Shown here piece after piece: positions 1 through 9,270 of a DNA stretch of 64,000 nt. The notes beneath the pieces were generated by a model. It saw nothing but the letters and a program-made list of their open reading frames with translations. It was not told the origin of the DNA and ran no database searches. The stretch lies in assembly GCA_963974055.1 (NCBI GenBank), contig CAXBCP010000010.1, forward strand, positions 62,001 through 126,000, read 5' to 3'. The first letter of the stretch is position 1. Each line of letters starts with the position of its first letter. The translations under genes were made by a program, and so were the position numbers. Source of the DNA: CAXBCP01 sp963974055 (GTDB lineage Bacteria > Pseudomonadota > Alphaproteobacteria > MPNO01 > UBA830).

Positions 1-1180
1 TTGAGGGGGTCATCTCGCCGAGCGGTTCTCCTACCAATACCTCATCCCCAATCTGCGCATTAATTCCGGACATTCCGGATATCAATGCGTGCCCCCGGTC
101 ACGTAGTTCCAGTATGACAAGGTTTCCATAGCCACGGAACCTCCCCGCGAAGACGACGCGCCCCGATACCGGCGCGACGACCGCCGCCGCCGGGCGCGTG
201 GCAATCGATATCCCCCTGCTAAGCGTGCCGTTCGGCATCTTTTGTCCAAAGGCGGTGACGATCCTGCCCGGTACGGGCAGGGGCCGTCGCGAAATGGTGA
301 CCGGTCCGAGCGAGGCGCTTCGCTGAGCGGGTCTGTTCAGCTCCGGGGTTCGCGCCGGGGCCGGGTCCGATCCCGGTTCAGGTGCCGGTTCGAAGTCCGG
401 GCCCTCCAGGGCGGGCCGCCGGGGCCGCGCCGACAGTTTTTCCAGAAGTTCGCGCAGGCTCCCCGCCCGGGCGGACAGGCGTGCGGTTTTCTGGGCGGCC
501 GTCCGTTCCGCCGTCTGCATCGATTTCAGCAGGGTCAGCTTGTCTGCGGTCAGGGCCGCAAGGGCCTGCCGTTCGCGGTCAAGGCGCTTTAACGATCCCG
601 CGAGCGCGGCTTTGTCCGCGCCGATTCGGTCGCGCAGCGCCGTCAGCGTCCGCAGATCGTCTTTCAGCGCGGCAGCATCGCGTTGCAGGGCCGGTACCGC
701 GGCGCGGAGCAGAATCGCGCTTCTGATCGTCCTGTCGGTCGATTGCGGAATCGCAACCAGGGTGATCGCCGGCATTCGCGCCATCCGCTGCAGCGCCGCG
801 AGGGTCGTGCCCAGTTGCGCCTTCCGCCGCACCATTTTCTCGGATTTCAGCTTTTCCTGGTGCTCGAGCTCCACCAGCCGGTCTTCCAGCGTACTGGCAT
901 CCCTGGAATGGCGGTGCATCGTTCGCGCCAGGGCGACGCCGCGGCGTTTGATGGCCTGTAATTCGGCTTCCGCCTTTCGGGCGGCCCGGTCGAGATTTGC
1001 GCGTTTTTCCCGGGTCTTGTCGAGGTCCTGCTGAACCGCTTCCAGTTTCGTCTCGATCTCGTTTGCGGCCGCCGGAGTCGCAGCCACAGGGCTCAGAAGC
1101 AGGCTCAGGCCCATTCCGAGGAGCAGGTTGAAGCGCAGACTGAAGCGCAGACCGAAGCGCAGGCGCGCGCCCGGCGGCAT
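1..1180 (-). CDS. envC: EnvC-like murein hydrolase activator (M23/LytM family), 3' end beyond window
   Basis: Reading from an ATG at 1180 gives a basic N-terminus and a hydrophobic signal segment (residues about 8-40, ending near AAAN), then a long coiled coil rich in Lys, Glu and Arg (about 42-240), then a LytM/M23 domain from about residue 293 (VPGRIVTAFGQ). This is the layout of EnvC, a periplasmic activator of the amidases that split septal peptidoglycan. Where active M23 peptidases carry zinc-binding His and Asp, the visible region reads SRGISI, so the domain looks degenerate, as expected of an activator. The gene starts 16 bases after the gpmI stop, the usual alphaproteobacterial order. 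The C-terminus lies outside the window. Confidence 0.85.
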   Translation of the reverse strand, partial: MPPGARLRFGLRFSLRFNLLLGMGLSLLLSPVAATPAAANEIETKLEAVQQDLDKTREKRANLDRAARKAEAELQAIKRRGVALARTMHRHSRDASTLEDRLVELEHQEKLKSEKMVRRKAQLGTTLAALQRMARMPAITLVAIPQSTDRTIRSAILLRAAVPALQRDAAALKDDLRTLTALRDRIGADKAALAGSLKRLDRERQALAALTADKLTLLKSMQTAERTAAQKTARLSARAGSLRELLEKLSARPRRPALEGPDFEPAPEPGSDPAPARTPELNRPAQRSASLGPVTISRRPLPVPGRIVTAFGQKMPNGTLSRGISIATRPAAAVVAPVSGRVVFAGRFRGYGNLVILELRDRGHALISGMSGINAQIGDEVLVGEPLGEMTPS

Positions 1181-1196
1181 TGCCGTGTGGCTGGTA

Positions 1197-2786
1197 TCAG
1201 GCCGTAACACGTCGTTCCGCTTCGGCGGTGGCTGCATTATCCGTTTCTATCAGCGACAGGCCCGTCATTTCCGGCGGCCGTTCAAGGCCGATCAGCTTGA
1301 GCAGGGTCGGCGCGATATCCGCCAGCCGCCCCGCCTTCAACGCTTTGATGCCCGGCGGTGCATTGACCAGCACGGCCGGCACGGCGTTCAGCGTATGAGC
1401 CGTATGAGGCACGCCGGTTTCGGGGTCGCGCATGGTCTCCGCGTTTCCGTGGTCGGCAGTGATCAGCATCGTGCCGCCTGCCGCGACTATGGCGGCTTCC
1501 AGACGGCCGAGACAGTCATCTACCGTGCGGATTGCGATCTGCGCCGCTTCGAGAATGCCCGTATGGCCGACCATGTCGGGATTGGCGTAATTGACCAGGA
1601 TAAAATCGTAGGTGCCCGATTCGATCTTCTCGACCAGCGTATCGGTCAGTTCGACGGCTGACATTTCTGGCTGGAGGTCGTAGGTCGCAACCTTGGGCGA
1701 CGGTATCAGGATCCGGTCTTCGTCCGGGAACGGCGTTTCTTCTCCGCCGTTGAAGAAAAACGTCACATGCGCGTATTTCTCGGTCTCGGCGATCCTCAAC
1801 TGGCGTTTGCCGGCATCGGAGACGATCTGTCCGAGGATATTGGTCAGGGATTCGGGCGGAAACATGGTCGCCATGAAGGCGTTGTGTCTGTTGGAATATT
1901 CCGTGATCCCCAGCGCCGCTGCGAAGGTGACGGTCCGGGGGCGATCGAAACCGTCGAATTCGGGATCGCACAGCGCGAGCAGAATTTCCCGGGCGCGGTC
2001 CGACCGGAAGTTGCCCATCAGCACGCCGTCGCCGTCGTCAATACCGGCATAACCGCCGAGCACGACCGGTTCGACGAATTCGTCGGTGATTCCCGCGGCA
2101 TAGCTCGCTCGGATGGCCGTCGCCGCGTCATCCGCCGCCGTTCCGCTCGCCGATACGATCATGTCATAGGCTTTCCGGACCCGTTCCCATCTCTGGTCCC
2201 GGTCCATCGCGTAGAACCGGCCGCACATCGTTGCCAGGGAAACGCCGTCCAGCGGCGCGATCCGGTCTTCGAACCGGGCAATAAAGCCGTCAGCGCTGGA
2301 GGGCGGGGTATCCCGCCCATCGAGAAACATGTGTATGGATACCGGAATACCTGCTTTAGCGACGGTTTCCGCCAGTTTCGCAAGATGTTCCTGGTGGGAA
2401 TGAACCCCGCCCGGCGACACCAGGCCCATCAGGTGGCAGGTGCCGCCCGACGTTTTGAGGGCGTCGATAAAACCTGTCAGCGCCGGATTGGATGCGATCG
2501 TCCCGTCCTCGATCGCCGCGTCGATGCGGCGAATGTCCTGATTGACGATCCGTCCCGCGCCGAGATTCATGTGGCCGACCTCGGAATTGCCCATCTGACC
2601 CTGTGGCAGGCCGACATCAATGCCGCAGGTATCAATGAAGGCATGCGGGTTTTCCGCCCACAGGCGTTGAAAATTGGGGGTATTGGCGGGGGTGATCGCG
2701 TTTTCGATTTCGTCGTCCCGATGGCCCCAGCCATCCAGTATACACAGCATGACCGGCCGCGGCACTGATCCTCGATCGCTACTCAT
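1197..2786 (-). CDS. gpmI: 2,3-bisphosphoglycerate-independent phosphoglycerate mutase
   Basis: The 529-residue product is full length for iPGM, which interconverts 3- and 2-phosphoglycerate in glycolysis and gluconeogenesis through a phosphoserine intermediate and two manganese ions. Seen here are the N-terminal metal motif DGWG (Asp19), the phosphoserine motif GQMGNSEVGH (Ser68) and the C-terminal metal motif TADHGNAE. The ATG at 2786 sits just before the conserved start. A 105-base gap separates it from rlmH upstream, so it may have its own promoter; envC follows closely and is probably cotranscribed. Confidence 0.96.
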   Translation of the reverse strand: MSSDRGSVPRPVMLCILDGWGHRDDEIENAITPANTPNFQRLWAENPHAFIDTCGIDVGLPQGQMGNSEVGHMNLGAGRIVNQDIRRIDAAIEDGTIASNPALTGFIDALKTSGGTCHLMGLVSPGGVHSHQEHLAKLAETVAKAGIPVSIHMFLDGRDTPPSSADGFIARFEDRIAPLDGVSLATMCGRFYAMDRDQRWERVRKAYDMIVSASGTAADDAATAIRASYAAGITDEFVEPVVLGGYAGIDDGDGVLMGNFRSDRAREILLALCDPEFDGFDRPRTVTFAAALGITEYSNRHNAFMATMFPPESLTNILGQIVSDAGKRQLRIAETEKYAHVTFFFNGGEETPFPDEDRILIPSPKVATYDLQPEMSAVELTDTLVEKIESGTYDFILVNYANPDMVGHTGILEAAQIAIRTVDDCLGRLEAAIVAAGGTMLITADHGNAETMRDPETGVPHTAHTLNAVPAVLVNAPPGIKALKAGRLADIAPTLLKLIGLERPPEMTGLSLIETDNAATAEAERRVTA

Positions 2787-2891
2787 CTCGGTTCCCTGAA
2801 TGATGTGCTCTCATTATATAGGCGAATAGTTCACAATTGGTACTGTGACCGCCGCGACCTGCCAATTTTTCGTGGGAAATTTCGATCCCGC

Positions 2892-3347
2892 CTATTCCCG
2901 GTGATAGGGGTTGCCGGCGAGAATTTCCTGGGCGCGATAAATCTGTTCGACGAGCATCACGCGCGCCAGCATATGGGGCCAGGTCGCCTTGCCGAAGGAA
3001 AGGGTCATATTGGCGCTGTCGCGCAATGCCGGGGCCAGACCGCCCGCGCCGCCGATCAGGAAGGCGATATCGCGGCCCTGGTCGCGCCAGCCGCCCAGCT
3101 TTTCGGCAAATGCGGAACTTGCCAGCGTATGGCCGCGTTCATCAAGCGCGATGCGCAGCGCGCGATCGGGCAGGGCCGCCGTGATCAGGTCGCATTCCCG
3201 CGATTTGAGTTCCGCGGGCGACAGTTTCCGGCGTTCTTCGATTTCGACGATATCGAGCGGCCATTGAATCCGTTTTGCGTATTTTTCGATCAGGTCGCGT
3301 TCCGCGCCGGCTTTGAGCCGCCCGACCGCACAAATGGTCACCCGCAC
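2892..3347 (-). CDS. rlmH: 23S rRNA pseudouridine1915-N3 methyltransferase RlmH
   Basis: The 151-residue protein is the size of RlmH, a homodimeric SPOUT (knotted) SAM-dependent enzyme that methylates pseudouridine 1915 in helix 69 of 23S rRNA on assembled 70S ribosomes. The SAM-knot loop FLIGGAGGL and the C-terminal knot region LSFGKATWPHMLARVMLVEQ match the family. It starts 12 bases after the rsfS stop and continues the nadD-rsfS-rlmH run common in Alphaproteobacteria. Confidence 0.95.
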   Translation of the reverse strand: MRVTICAVGRLKAGAERDLIEKYAKRIQWPLDIVEIEERRKLSPAELKSRECDLITAALPDRALRIALDERGHTLASSAFAEKLGGWRDQGRDIAFLIGGAGGLAPALRDSANMTLSFGKATWPHMLARVMLVEQIYRAQEILAGNPYHRE

Positions 3348-3359
3348 CCCCGGCGCCCG

Positions 3360-3776
3360 TCAGACCGCTGCCGGTTCCTGTGTATCCGGCAGGTCCACGT
3401 TCCACATCTTCTCGAGGTTGTAGAACTCGCGGACTTCGGGGCGGAACAGATGCACGATCACGTCCCCTGCATCCAGCAGCACCCAGTCCGACTGGCCGCG
3501 GCCTTCGGGAACGGCGCCGACGACGCCGTGTTCCTTGGCGACCAGGACCATATGGTCGGCCATCGTCGATACCTGGCGGCCCGACTGTCCGGTCGCGATG
3601 ACCATATAGTCGGCAATATCGGACTTGCCGCGGAGATTGATGACGACGATGTCGATTGCCTTGTGATCTTCCAGCGAAGTCACAATAGCATCGCGCAGCT
3701 TGTCCGCCGAGGCGGCGTCTTTGCTGGTATCTTTTTTCTGTCTGGTCAGGGTGTGTGCTTCCTGTTCTGCACTCAC
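3360..3776 (-). CDS. rsfS: Ribosome silencing factor RsfS
   Basis: At 138 residues this matches RsfS (Iojap/YbeB), which binds ribosomal protein L14 and blocks joining of the 30S and 50S subunits when nutrients run short. The core ADYMVIATGQSGRQVSTMAD (about residues 54-73) and the downstream GQSDWVLLDAGDVIVHLF are family signatures. The first 25 or so residues are a polar extension of low conservation. The start overlaps the nadD stop by four bases, so translational coupling is likely. Confidence 0.94.
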   Translation of the reverse strand: MSAEQEAHTLTRQKKDTSKDAASADKLRDAIVTSLEDHKAIDIVVINLRGKSDIADYMVIATGQSGRQVSTMADHMVLVAKEHGVVGAVPEGRGQSDWVLLDAGDVIVHLFRPEVREFYNLEKMWNVDLPDTQEPAAV

Positions 3777-4411
3777 TTTTCCTCCTTTAGCCGGTTCGTT
3801 GCCGATTCCGCGGATTTCCGCCCATTGGACTTTTGTCCGTTCGAATTCAGCGCCGACGCCCGCCGTGCCCGTATATTCGTTGCCGAGCCCGGATGCAACC
3901 GTGTATGGAAGAACATCCAGGCCGGTGGCGGCATATCGGCAAGGTTACAGGCATCCGGCCGTTTTTTCTTGAAACGGAAAAACGCCTTGGCCGCCTTGCC
4001 GGCGAGCGCCCCAAAAGAATAAGGAGCACGGTCAAAAACCGCAATGGGGACTTGATTAAATATTCGTGTCCACCGGTGCCATCGCGAAATCTGTTTCAGA
4101 TTATCGGCGCCCATGATCCAGACGAATTTCGTCGCGGGAAAACTCAGTTTGAGAAGGGCGAGCGATTCCGCCGTATTGGTTGTGCCCAGCCGTTCTTCAA
4201 TATCGGTGACCCGGATATTCGGGTGATTGGCCAGAAGATGCGCTTCCGCGAGCCTGTCTTCGAAGGGCGCCATGCCCTCAGTCGGTTTTAGCGGATTCTG
4301 TGGCGATACCATCCACCACACTTCGTCCAGCTGAAGCAGTTTCAGCGCCAGCAGGCTGATGTGGCGGTGACCTTCATGTGCAGGATTGAACGAGCCGCCC
4401 AATATTCCCAC
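3773..4411 (-). CDS. nadD: Nicotinate-nucleotide adenylyltransferase
   Basis: This 212-residue nucleotidyltransferase makes nicotinate adenine dinucleotide from NaMN and ATP in NAD synthesis. The N-terminal GGSFNPAHEGH holds the nucleotidyltransferase HxGH motif; IMGADNLKQISRW in the middle and SATNIRAR near the C-terminus (in place of the usual SSTxIR) complete the active site. The start used is GTG at 4411; the reading frame stays open upstream toward proA and relatives often carry a short extra N-terminus, so an upstream non-ATG start is possible. The tail after residue 190 is polar and poorly conserved. Confidence 0.9.
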   Translation of the reverse strand: MGILGGSFNPAHEGHRHISLLALKLLQLDEVWWMVSPQNPLKPTEGMAPFEDRLAEAHLLANHPNIRVTDIEERLGTTNTAESLALLKLSFPATKFVWIMGADNLKQISRWHRWTRIFNQVPIAVFDRAPYSFGALAGKAAKAFFRFKKKRPDACNLADMPPPAWMFFHTRLHPGSATNIRARRASALNSNGQKSNGRKSAESATNRLKEEK

Positions 4412-4458
4412 CCGGAGCCCCGTTACGGAATGGCCCCGGCGGATATTCGTGATGACTT

Positions 4459-5742
4459 TCAGGGCCGGACCTGCCCCGCGCCGCGAACGGCATATTTAAA
4501 CGTCGTCAATTGTTCCACGCCCACCGGGCCGCGCGCATGCAGCCGGCCGGTCGAAATACCGATTTCCGCCCCCATTCCGAATTCGCCGCCATCGGCAAAC
4601 TGGGTCGATGCGTTATGCATCACGATGGCGGAATCGATGGTGTTCAGGAACCGTTCGGCCTTGGCGGCGTCGTTGGTGACGATCGCATCCGTATGATGGG
4701 AACTATAGGTATTGATGTGATCGATTGCGCCGTCCATACCGTCGACCTGGCGGATCGACAGGATGGGTTCGAGATACTCGGTGCGCCAGTCCTCTTCCGT
4801 CGCCTGTTCCACGCGGTCGTCAATGGCCTGTGTCGCTTCGTCGCCGCGGAGCTCGCAGCCCAGTGCGGCCAGGGCGTCGATGATGCCGGGCAGCGTTTGT
4901 TGCGCGATGGCGCGGTCGATCAGCAGGGTTTCGGTTGCGCCGCAGATCCCGGGGCGCCGCATCTTGGCGTTGACCACGATCTCGCGGGCCATGTCGGTAT
5001 CCGAATCGGCATCGATATACGTATGGCACAGCCCTTCGAGATGGGCGATCACGGGAATTTTGCTTTCGCGCTGGACACGTTCGATAAGGGACTTGCCGCC
5101 GCGCGGCACGATAATGTCGATATAGTCGGTCATCGTCAGCATTTTGCCGACGGCGGCGCGGTCGGTTGTCGGGACCAGCTGGATCGATCCGGCGGGCAGT
5201 CCAGCCGCCTGCAGGCCCGCCTGCAGGCAGTCGAGAATGGCGCCCGACGAATGAAAGCTCTCCGAGCCACCGCGCAGGATGGCGGCATTGCCCGATTTCA
5301 GGCACAGCCCGCCCGCATCGGCGGTCACATTGGGGCGCGATTCGTAAATGATGCCGATGACTCCCAGCGGCACGCGCACGCGGGAAATGTTCAGTCCGTT
5401 CGGCCGGTCCCAGGACGCCAGCACTTCTCCCACCGGATCGGGGAGGGCGGCGATCTGTTCGAGCCCGGCGGCTATTGTATCGATGCGCCCGGCATCGAGC
5501 TTCAGCCGGTCGAGCAGCGATGGCGCGATCTGGCGCGCTTCCGCGGCGGCGATGTCGAGCGCATTGGCCGCCAGCAGGTCCGGCGTCCGGGCACGCAACG
5601 CGTCGGCGGCCGCCTGAAGGGCTGCATTTTTCTGCGCGGCGGTGGCCTGGGCAAGCTCGTGTACCGCCGCCCGGGCGGCCCGGCCAAGCTGTTCCATGTC
5701 TGCGGCGATATCGCTGGTATCGATCGCGGTCGCGACGCTCAT
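4459..5742 (-). CDS. proA: Glutamate-5-semialdehyde dehydrogenase (gamma-glutamyl phosphate reductase)
   Basis: The 427-residue product is the second enzyme of proline synthesis, reducing gamma-glutamyl phosphate with NADPH. The catalytic cysteine lies in MRRPGICGATET (Cys267); the cofactor-binding region VPLGVIGIIYESRPNVT and the LKSGNAAILRGG motif are intact. The ATG at 5742 overlaps the proB stop by four bases, the usual proBA coupling that keeps the labile intermediate between partner enzymes. Confidence 0.96.
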   Translation of the reverse strand: MSVATAIDTSDIAADMEQLGRAARAAVHELAQATAAQKNAALQAAADALRARTPDLLAANALDIAAAEARQIAPSLLDRLKLDAGRIDTIAAGLEQIAALPDPVGEVLASWDRPNGLNISRVRVPLGVIGIIYESRPNVTADAGGLCLKSGNAAILRGGSESFHSSGAILDCLQAGLQAAGLPAGSIQLVPTTDRAAVGKMLTMTDYIDIIVPRGGKSLIERVQRESKIPVIAHLEGLCHTYIDADSDTDMAREIVVNAKMRRPGICGATETLLIDRAIAQQTLPGIIDALAALGCELRGDEATQAIDDRVEQATEEDWRTEYLEPILSIRQVDGMDGAIDHINTYSSHHTDAIVTNDAAKAERFLNTIDSAIVMHNASTQFADGGEFGMGAEIGISTGRLHARGPVGVEQLTTFKYAVRGAGQVRP

Positions 5743-6869
5743 TCCTCCGGCGCCTCCGATGCGCTCAATTCTGAAACTAGATCATCCCGGTGAATCATCT
5801 CGTCCCGGCCACGGTAGCCCAGAATGTCCTCTATATCACGGCTTTTTCGGCCTATGATCAAGACCGCATCCGCGGATGAATAGGCCGACAATCCGCGGCC
5901 GGCAATCCGTCCGTCCGCCGTCATGACGGCAATCGTGTCGCCGCGGTCGAAGATGCCGTCGACATGGGTGATACCGGCCGGCAGCAGGCTTTTGCCGGCG
6001 CGCAGGGCGGCGGCGGCGCCGTCGTCGATCGTGATGGTCCCGGCGGCGGTAACCGCGGCGGCGATCCAGCGTTTGCGGGCAGTCAGAGGCTCCGAGGTCG
6101 GCAGAAACCAGGTGCAGCGGGCGCCCGCTTCGAGCCGCGCCAGCGCATCGGCGGGCTTGCCGTCGGTGATCGCCATCGCACAGCCGGCCGCCATCGCGAT
6201 CTTGGCGGCGTCGAGCTTGGTAATCATGCCGCCCGACGAATACCCGGCGGGCGCGCGGCCGGCCATCGCTGCGATTTCGGGCGTAATCTCGGCGACCTCG
6301 GCGATCAGCCTGGCGCCGTTGTCGCCGCGCGGGTCGGCGGTGTACAGGCCGTCCACATCCGACAGCAGAACCAGCGTATCGGCGCTGATCATCTGGGCCA
6401 CCCGGGCGGCCAGGCGGTCGTTGTCGCCGTAGCGGATTTCCTCGGTCGCGACCGTGTCGTTTTCATTGATCACCGGCACCGCGCCCATCGCGAGCAGCGT
6501 GTCGATCGTCGCGCGCGCGTTCAGGTGGCGGCGGCGTTGTTCGGTATCGGACGGGGTGAGAAGGATCTGGGCGACCGTGATGTCGTGTGCGGCAAGGGTT
6601 TCCTGCCAGGCATGGGCGAGGCGGATCTGCCCGGTCGCCGCCGCAGCCTGTTTTTGTTCGAGCGCCAGGTTGCCGGGCTTCAGTTTCAGATGCGTGCGGC
6701 CGACGGCAATCGCGCCCGACGAGACGATAACGACTTCCGTACCACGGGCTTTCAGCCGGGCGATATCCGCACCGAGACCGGTAAGCCAGTCGGTTCGGAT
6801 CTGTCCGGTATCGTCGTCGACAAGCAGGGCCGAGCCGATTTTTACGATCAGCCGCCGGGCGGCGGTCAT
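5739..6869 (-). CDS. proB: Glutamate 5-kinase with C-terminal PUA domain
   Basis: This is the first enzyme of proline synthesis: an amino-acid kinase domain (starting RLIVKIGSALLVD, with YSSGGMITKLDAAK carrying the GGMxTK motif) followed by a PUA domain over roughly the last 100 residues. ProB is normally feedback-inhibited by proline. The start is uncertain: I use the ATG at 6869, which lies 20 bases after the obgE stop and gives a 376-residue protein; a GTG at 6902 would add 11 residues and overlap obgE by 13 bases. Neither has a strong ribosome-binding site. Confidence 0.93.
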   Translation of the reverse strand: MTAARRLIVKIGSALLVDDDTGQIRTDWLTGLGADIARLKARGTEVVIVSSGAIAVGRTHLKLKPGNLALEQKQAAAATGQIRLAHAWQETLAAHDITVAQILLTPSDTEQRRRHLNARATIDTLLAMGAVPVINENDTVATEEIRYGDNDRLAARVAQMISADTLVLLSDVDGLYTADPRGDNGARLIAEVAEITPEIAAMAGRAPAGYSSGGMITKLDAAKIAMAAGCAMAITDGKPADALARLEAGARCTWFLPTSEPLTARKRWIAAAVTAAGTITIDDGAAAALRAGKSLLPAGITHVDGIFDRGDTIAVMTADGRIAGRGLSAYSSADAVLIIGRKSRDIEDILGYRGRDEMIHRDDLVSELSASEAPEE

Positions 6870-6889
6870 CCGGTTGGCAACGGGCGCGT

Positions 6890-7933
6890 CTAGGGTATCC
6901 ACGACACCGCGACCTGGTCGGTTTCGACGGCAATCTCTTCCGCGCGGTTTTGCGCGATCGTCTGGCGCAACAGGCGAAGCGCTTCATCCACGCCGCCGCC
7001 GGTCGCACCGGAAATTGCGATTACGTCCTGGCCGGAGGCGGCTTCGAGCTCGGCACGCTTTTCGGCGATGAATTCTTCGGGAATCGCATCGACCTTGTTG
7101 AGCGCGAGGATTTCGGGTTTCTCGGCAAGGCCGCCGCCATAGGCTTCGATCTCGCCGCGAATGGTCCGCCACGCGCCGACGATGTCGTCCTCGGTGCAGT
7201 CGATCAGATGCAGCAGGGCGCCGCACCGTTCGACATGGCCGAGGAAGCGATGGCCGAGTCCGGCACCGTCATGGGCGCCTTCGATCAGGCCGGGAATATC
7301 GGCGATCACGAATTCCGCCTGGTCGACATAGACGACTCCCAGCACCGGCGTCAGCGTCGTAAAGGGATAATCGGCAACCTTGGGTTTGGCGCGGGAGACC
7401 GCCGACAGAAAAGTGGATTTCCCGGCATTGGGCAGGCCAACAAGGCCGGCATCGGCAATCAGCTTGAGCCGCAGCCGGATCCAGCGTTCCGTGCCTTCTT
7501 CGCCGGGGTCGAAGCGCCTAGGCGCCTGGTTGCGTGACGATTTGAACCGTGTATTGCCGCGCCCGCCCTGGCCGCCGGACAACAGGACGACGCGCTGGCC
7601 GACGCGTGTGAAATCCGCCAGCATGACAATATTGTCGTCATCGAAAATCTGGGTGCCGACGGGCACTTTCAGCGTGATGCTGGCGCCGCTCGCGCCAAAG
7701 CGGTTCTTGCCCATGCCGTGGCCGCCGGTTTTCGCCTTGAAATGCTGCTGATAGCGAAAGTCGATCAGCGTGTTCAGGCCGTCCACGGCCTCCACGATCA
7801 CGTCGCCGCCGCGTCCGCCGTCACCGCCGTCGGGGCCGCCATATTCCACATGCGCCTCGCGCCGGAAACTGACGCAACCGGCGCCGCCGTCACCGCTTTT
7901 GACGAAAATTTTGGCGGAATCGAGAAACTTCAT
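6890..7933 (-). CDS. obgE: GTPase ObgE/CgtA
   Basis: At 347 residues this has the glycine-rich Obg fold (1 to about 158) followed by a G domain: P-loop GLPNAGKST, switch region DIPGLIEGAHDGAGLG and the NKVD specificity motif (ALNKVDAI). ObgE binds 50S precursors and ties ribosome assembly to GTP and ppGpp levels. A C-terminal OCT extension, found in some species, is missing here. It lies downstream of rplU-rpmA, as in most bacteria, after a 156-base spacer in which I see no gene. Confidence 0.96.
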   Translation of the reverse strand: MKFLDSAKIFVKSGDGGAGCVSFRREAHVEYGGPDGGDGGRGGDVIVEAVDGLNTLIDFRYQQHFKAKTGGHGMGKNRFGASGASITLKVPVGTQIFDDDNIVMLADFTRVGQRVVLLSGGQGGRGNTRFKSSRNQAPRRFDPGEEGTERWIRLRLKLIADAGLVGLPNAGKSTFLSAVSRAKPKVADYPFTTLTPVLGVVYVDQAEFVIADIPGLIEGAHDGAGLGHRFLGHVERCGALLHLIDCTEDDIVGAWRTIRGEIEAYGGGLAEKPEILALNKVDAIPEEFIAEKRAELEAASGQDVIAISGATGGGVDEALRLLRQTIAQNRAEEIAVETDQVAVSWIP

Positions 7934-8089
7934 AGTCCTGTTATCCGATATGCCGAACGATAAACACGCCTAAGCCCCGTCCGGCTGAACGAGGCCTGCA
8001 TCCTATTGAATTCTGGCATGAATCCGGCCCGTTACAAATCGCGAACCGGAAAGGGGACGGCCGGTTAGGCCGACACGACGGGAGCCTGT

Positions 8090-8347
8090 TCAGGCCGCCG
8101 GGTCGACCGATACGAAAACCCGTCCGCCCGCTTTGCGCGTGAAGGCAACCGTGCCTTCGACTTTCGCGAAAATCGTGTGGTCCTTGCCGATGCCGACATT
8201 GGTGCCGGGGTGCCACTTGGTGCCGCGCTGACGGAGGATGATGTTGCCCGGAATAACGACTTCGCCGCCGAACTTCTTCACGCCGAGACGCCGGCCTTCG
8301 GAATCGCGACCGTTACGGGAACTACCACCTGCTTTTTTATGGGCCAT
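8090..8347 (-). CDS. rpmA: 50S ribosomal protein L27
   Basis: The 85-residue protein starts MAHKKAGGSSRNGRDS, the flexible N-terminus of L27 that reaches the peptidyl transferase centre, and contains the conserved VIPGNIILRQRGTKWHPG. There is no cleavable N-terminal extension of the Firmicutes type. It begins 18 bases after the rplU stop, with a good ribosome-binding site (GGAG) in the gap, and is cotranscribed with rplU. Confidence 0.97.
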   Translation of the reverse strand: MAHKKAGGSSRNGRDSEGRRLGVKKFGGEVVIPGNIILRQRGTKWHPGTNVGIGKDHTIFAKVEGTVAFTRKAGGRVFVSVDPAA

Positions 8348-8366
8348 GGTTCAATCTCCTCCGGAC

Positions 8367-8837
8367 TCAATCGTCCGATTTGTCTTTCGCGGGCGCTTTT
8401 TTCGCCGCGGATTTCGTTTTCGCCTTTGCTTTCGCCTTCGCCGGGGCTTTTTTCGCCGGGGCGTCCGCTTCTGCTGCCGGGGCATCCGCCGCCGGTGCCG
8501 CTTTCGCCGCCGCAGCCTTCTGGCCCTTGGCGAGAATGTCGCTGATACGAATCACCGTCAACTGCTGGCGGTGGCCCTTGGTCCGGCGGTAGTTCTTGCG
8601 GCGCTTTTTCTTGAAGATCAGGACTTTTTCGCCCTTCTTCTGTTCCAGAACCGTCGCGGCGACGCGCGCACCGTCGATCATCGGCGTGCCGATGGTCAGG
8701 CCCTTGCCGTCATCCATGGCGAGAACGTTTTCAAGTTCGACGACTGCTCCGGCATCGCCATCGAGTTTCTCGACGGTGAGAACATCGTCTTTGGCGACGC
8801 GGTATTGCTTTCCGCCCGTTTTGACCACTGCGTACAT
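8367..8837 (-). CDS. rplU: 50S ribosomal protein L21 with Ala/Lys-rich C-terminal extension
   Basis: The start is the ATG at 8837 (MYAVVKTGGKQY, the universal L21 N-terminus); the frame is open 38 codons further upstream, but that part lies in the transcribed leader and is not conserved. Residues 1 to about 103 form the L21 fold, including KKKRRKNYRRTKGHRQQ, which contacts 23S rRNA. Residues from about 104 to 156 are a low-complexity Ala/Lys/Pro tail of the kind several Alphaproteobacteria carry; it is probably disordered and RNA-binding. A sigma70 promoter lies 130 bases upstream. Confidence 0.95.
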   Translation of the reverse strand: MYAVVKTGGKQYRVAKDDVLTVEKLDGDAGAVVELENVLAMDDGKGLTIGTPMIDGARVAATVLEQKKGEKVLIFKKKRRKNYRRTKGHRQQLTVIRISDILAKGQKAAAAKAAPAADAPAAEADAPAKKAPAKAKAKAKTKSAAKKAPAKDKSDD

Positions 8838-8966
8838 GGTTGTATCCGTTTTCGGCTCGCCGGCAGGACCGGTGGAGCGACTGTAAATCAACAAAATGAC
8901 CGCAAACCGAACGCCGTGCCCGATAATCAGAGCACAGCGCCTGCTGCTCATTTCAAGAGAGGCCGG

Positions 8967-8994
8967 AATATACGCCCAGAATGTTTTGTGTCAA
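8967..8994 (-). promoter_or_regulatory. Sigma70-type promoter of rplU-rpmA
   Basis: On the minus strand a perfect -35 TTGACA (8994-8989) is followed after 16 bases by TATATT (8972-8967), one base off the -10 consensus. Transcription would start near 8960, giving a leader of about 120 bases before the rplU ATG at 8837. The leader is long enough for ribosomal-protein feedback control, but I could not identify a specific fold. The rest of the 343-base gap 8838-9180 shows no gene. Confidence 0.7.
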
Positions 8995-9180
8995 CGGTTT
9001 TCGGGCGGGTAATCGCAGGGAATATTCGCAGAATTCCGCGACGCAGCCCGAAATCCCGCCGCGCGGCCCCGGACGGGCCCGGTTTATGCCATAATCGGCC
9101 GCCCCGCGAACCGGAATTTGGGACAGTACTGGTTCTAGGAACTTGTCCGACGTCAGAAATCTGATATTAAGGCACCCAGC

Positions 9181-9270
9181 GGAGAGGTGGCAGAGTGGTT
9201 GAATGCGGTAGTCTCGAAAACTATTGGGCGTGTAAGCGTCTCGGGAGTTCGAATCTCCCCCTCTCCGCCA
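9181..9270 (+). tRNA. tRNA-Ser (anticodon CGA)
   Basis: The 90-base sequence has acceptor arms GGAGAGG and CCTCTCC, an anticodon stem GTAGT/ACTAT around the loop CTCGAAA (anticodon CGA, reading UCG), the long variable arm of class II tRNAs, and the T arm GGGAGTTCGAATCTCCC. The 3' CCA is encoded (9268-9270). A loose promoter (TTGTCC at 9143, TATTAA at 9165) precedes it. Confidence 0.95.

Noticed and set aside
8838..8951. A 38-residue N-terminal extension of L21
   Set aside because: L21 universally starts at MYAVV; the extra stretch is promoter leader and has no conserved sequence.
9181..9270. tRNA-Ser as an attachment site for an integrated element
   Set aside because: No integrase, no second copy of the tRNA 3' end and no change of gene content typical of an island were seen downstream.
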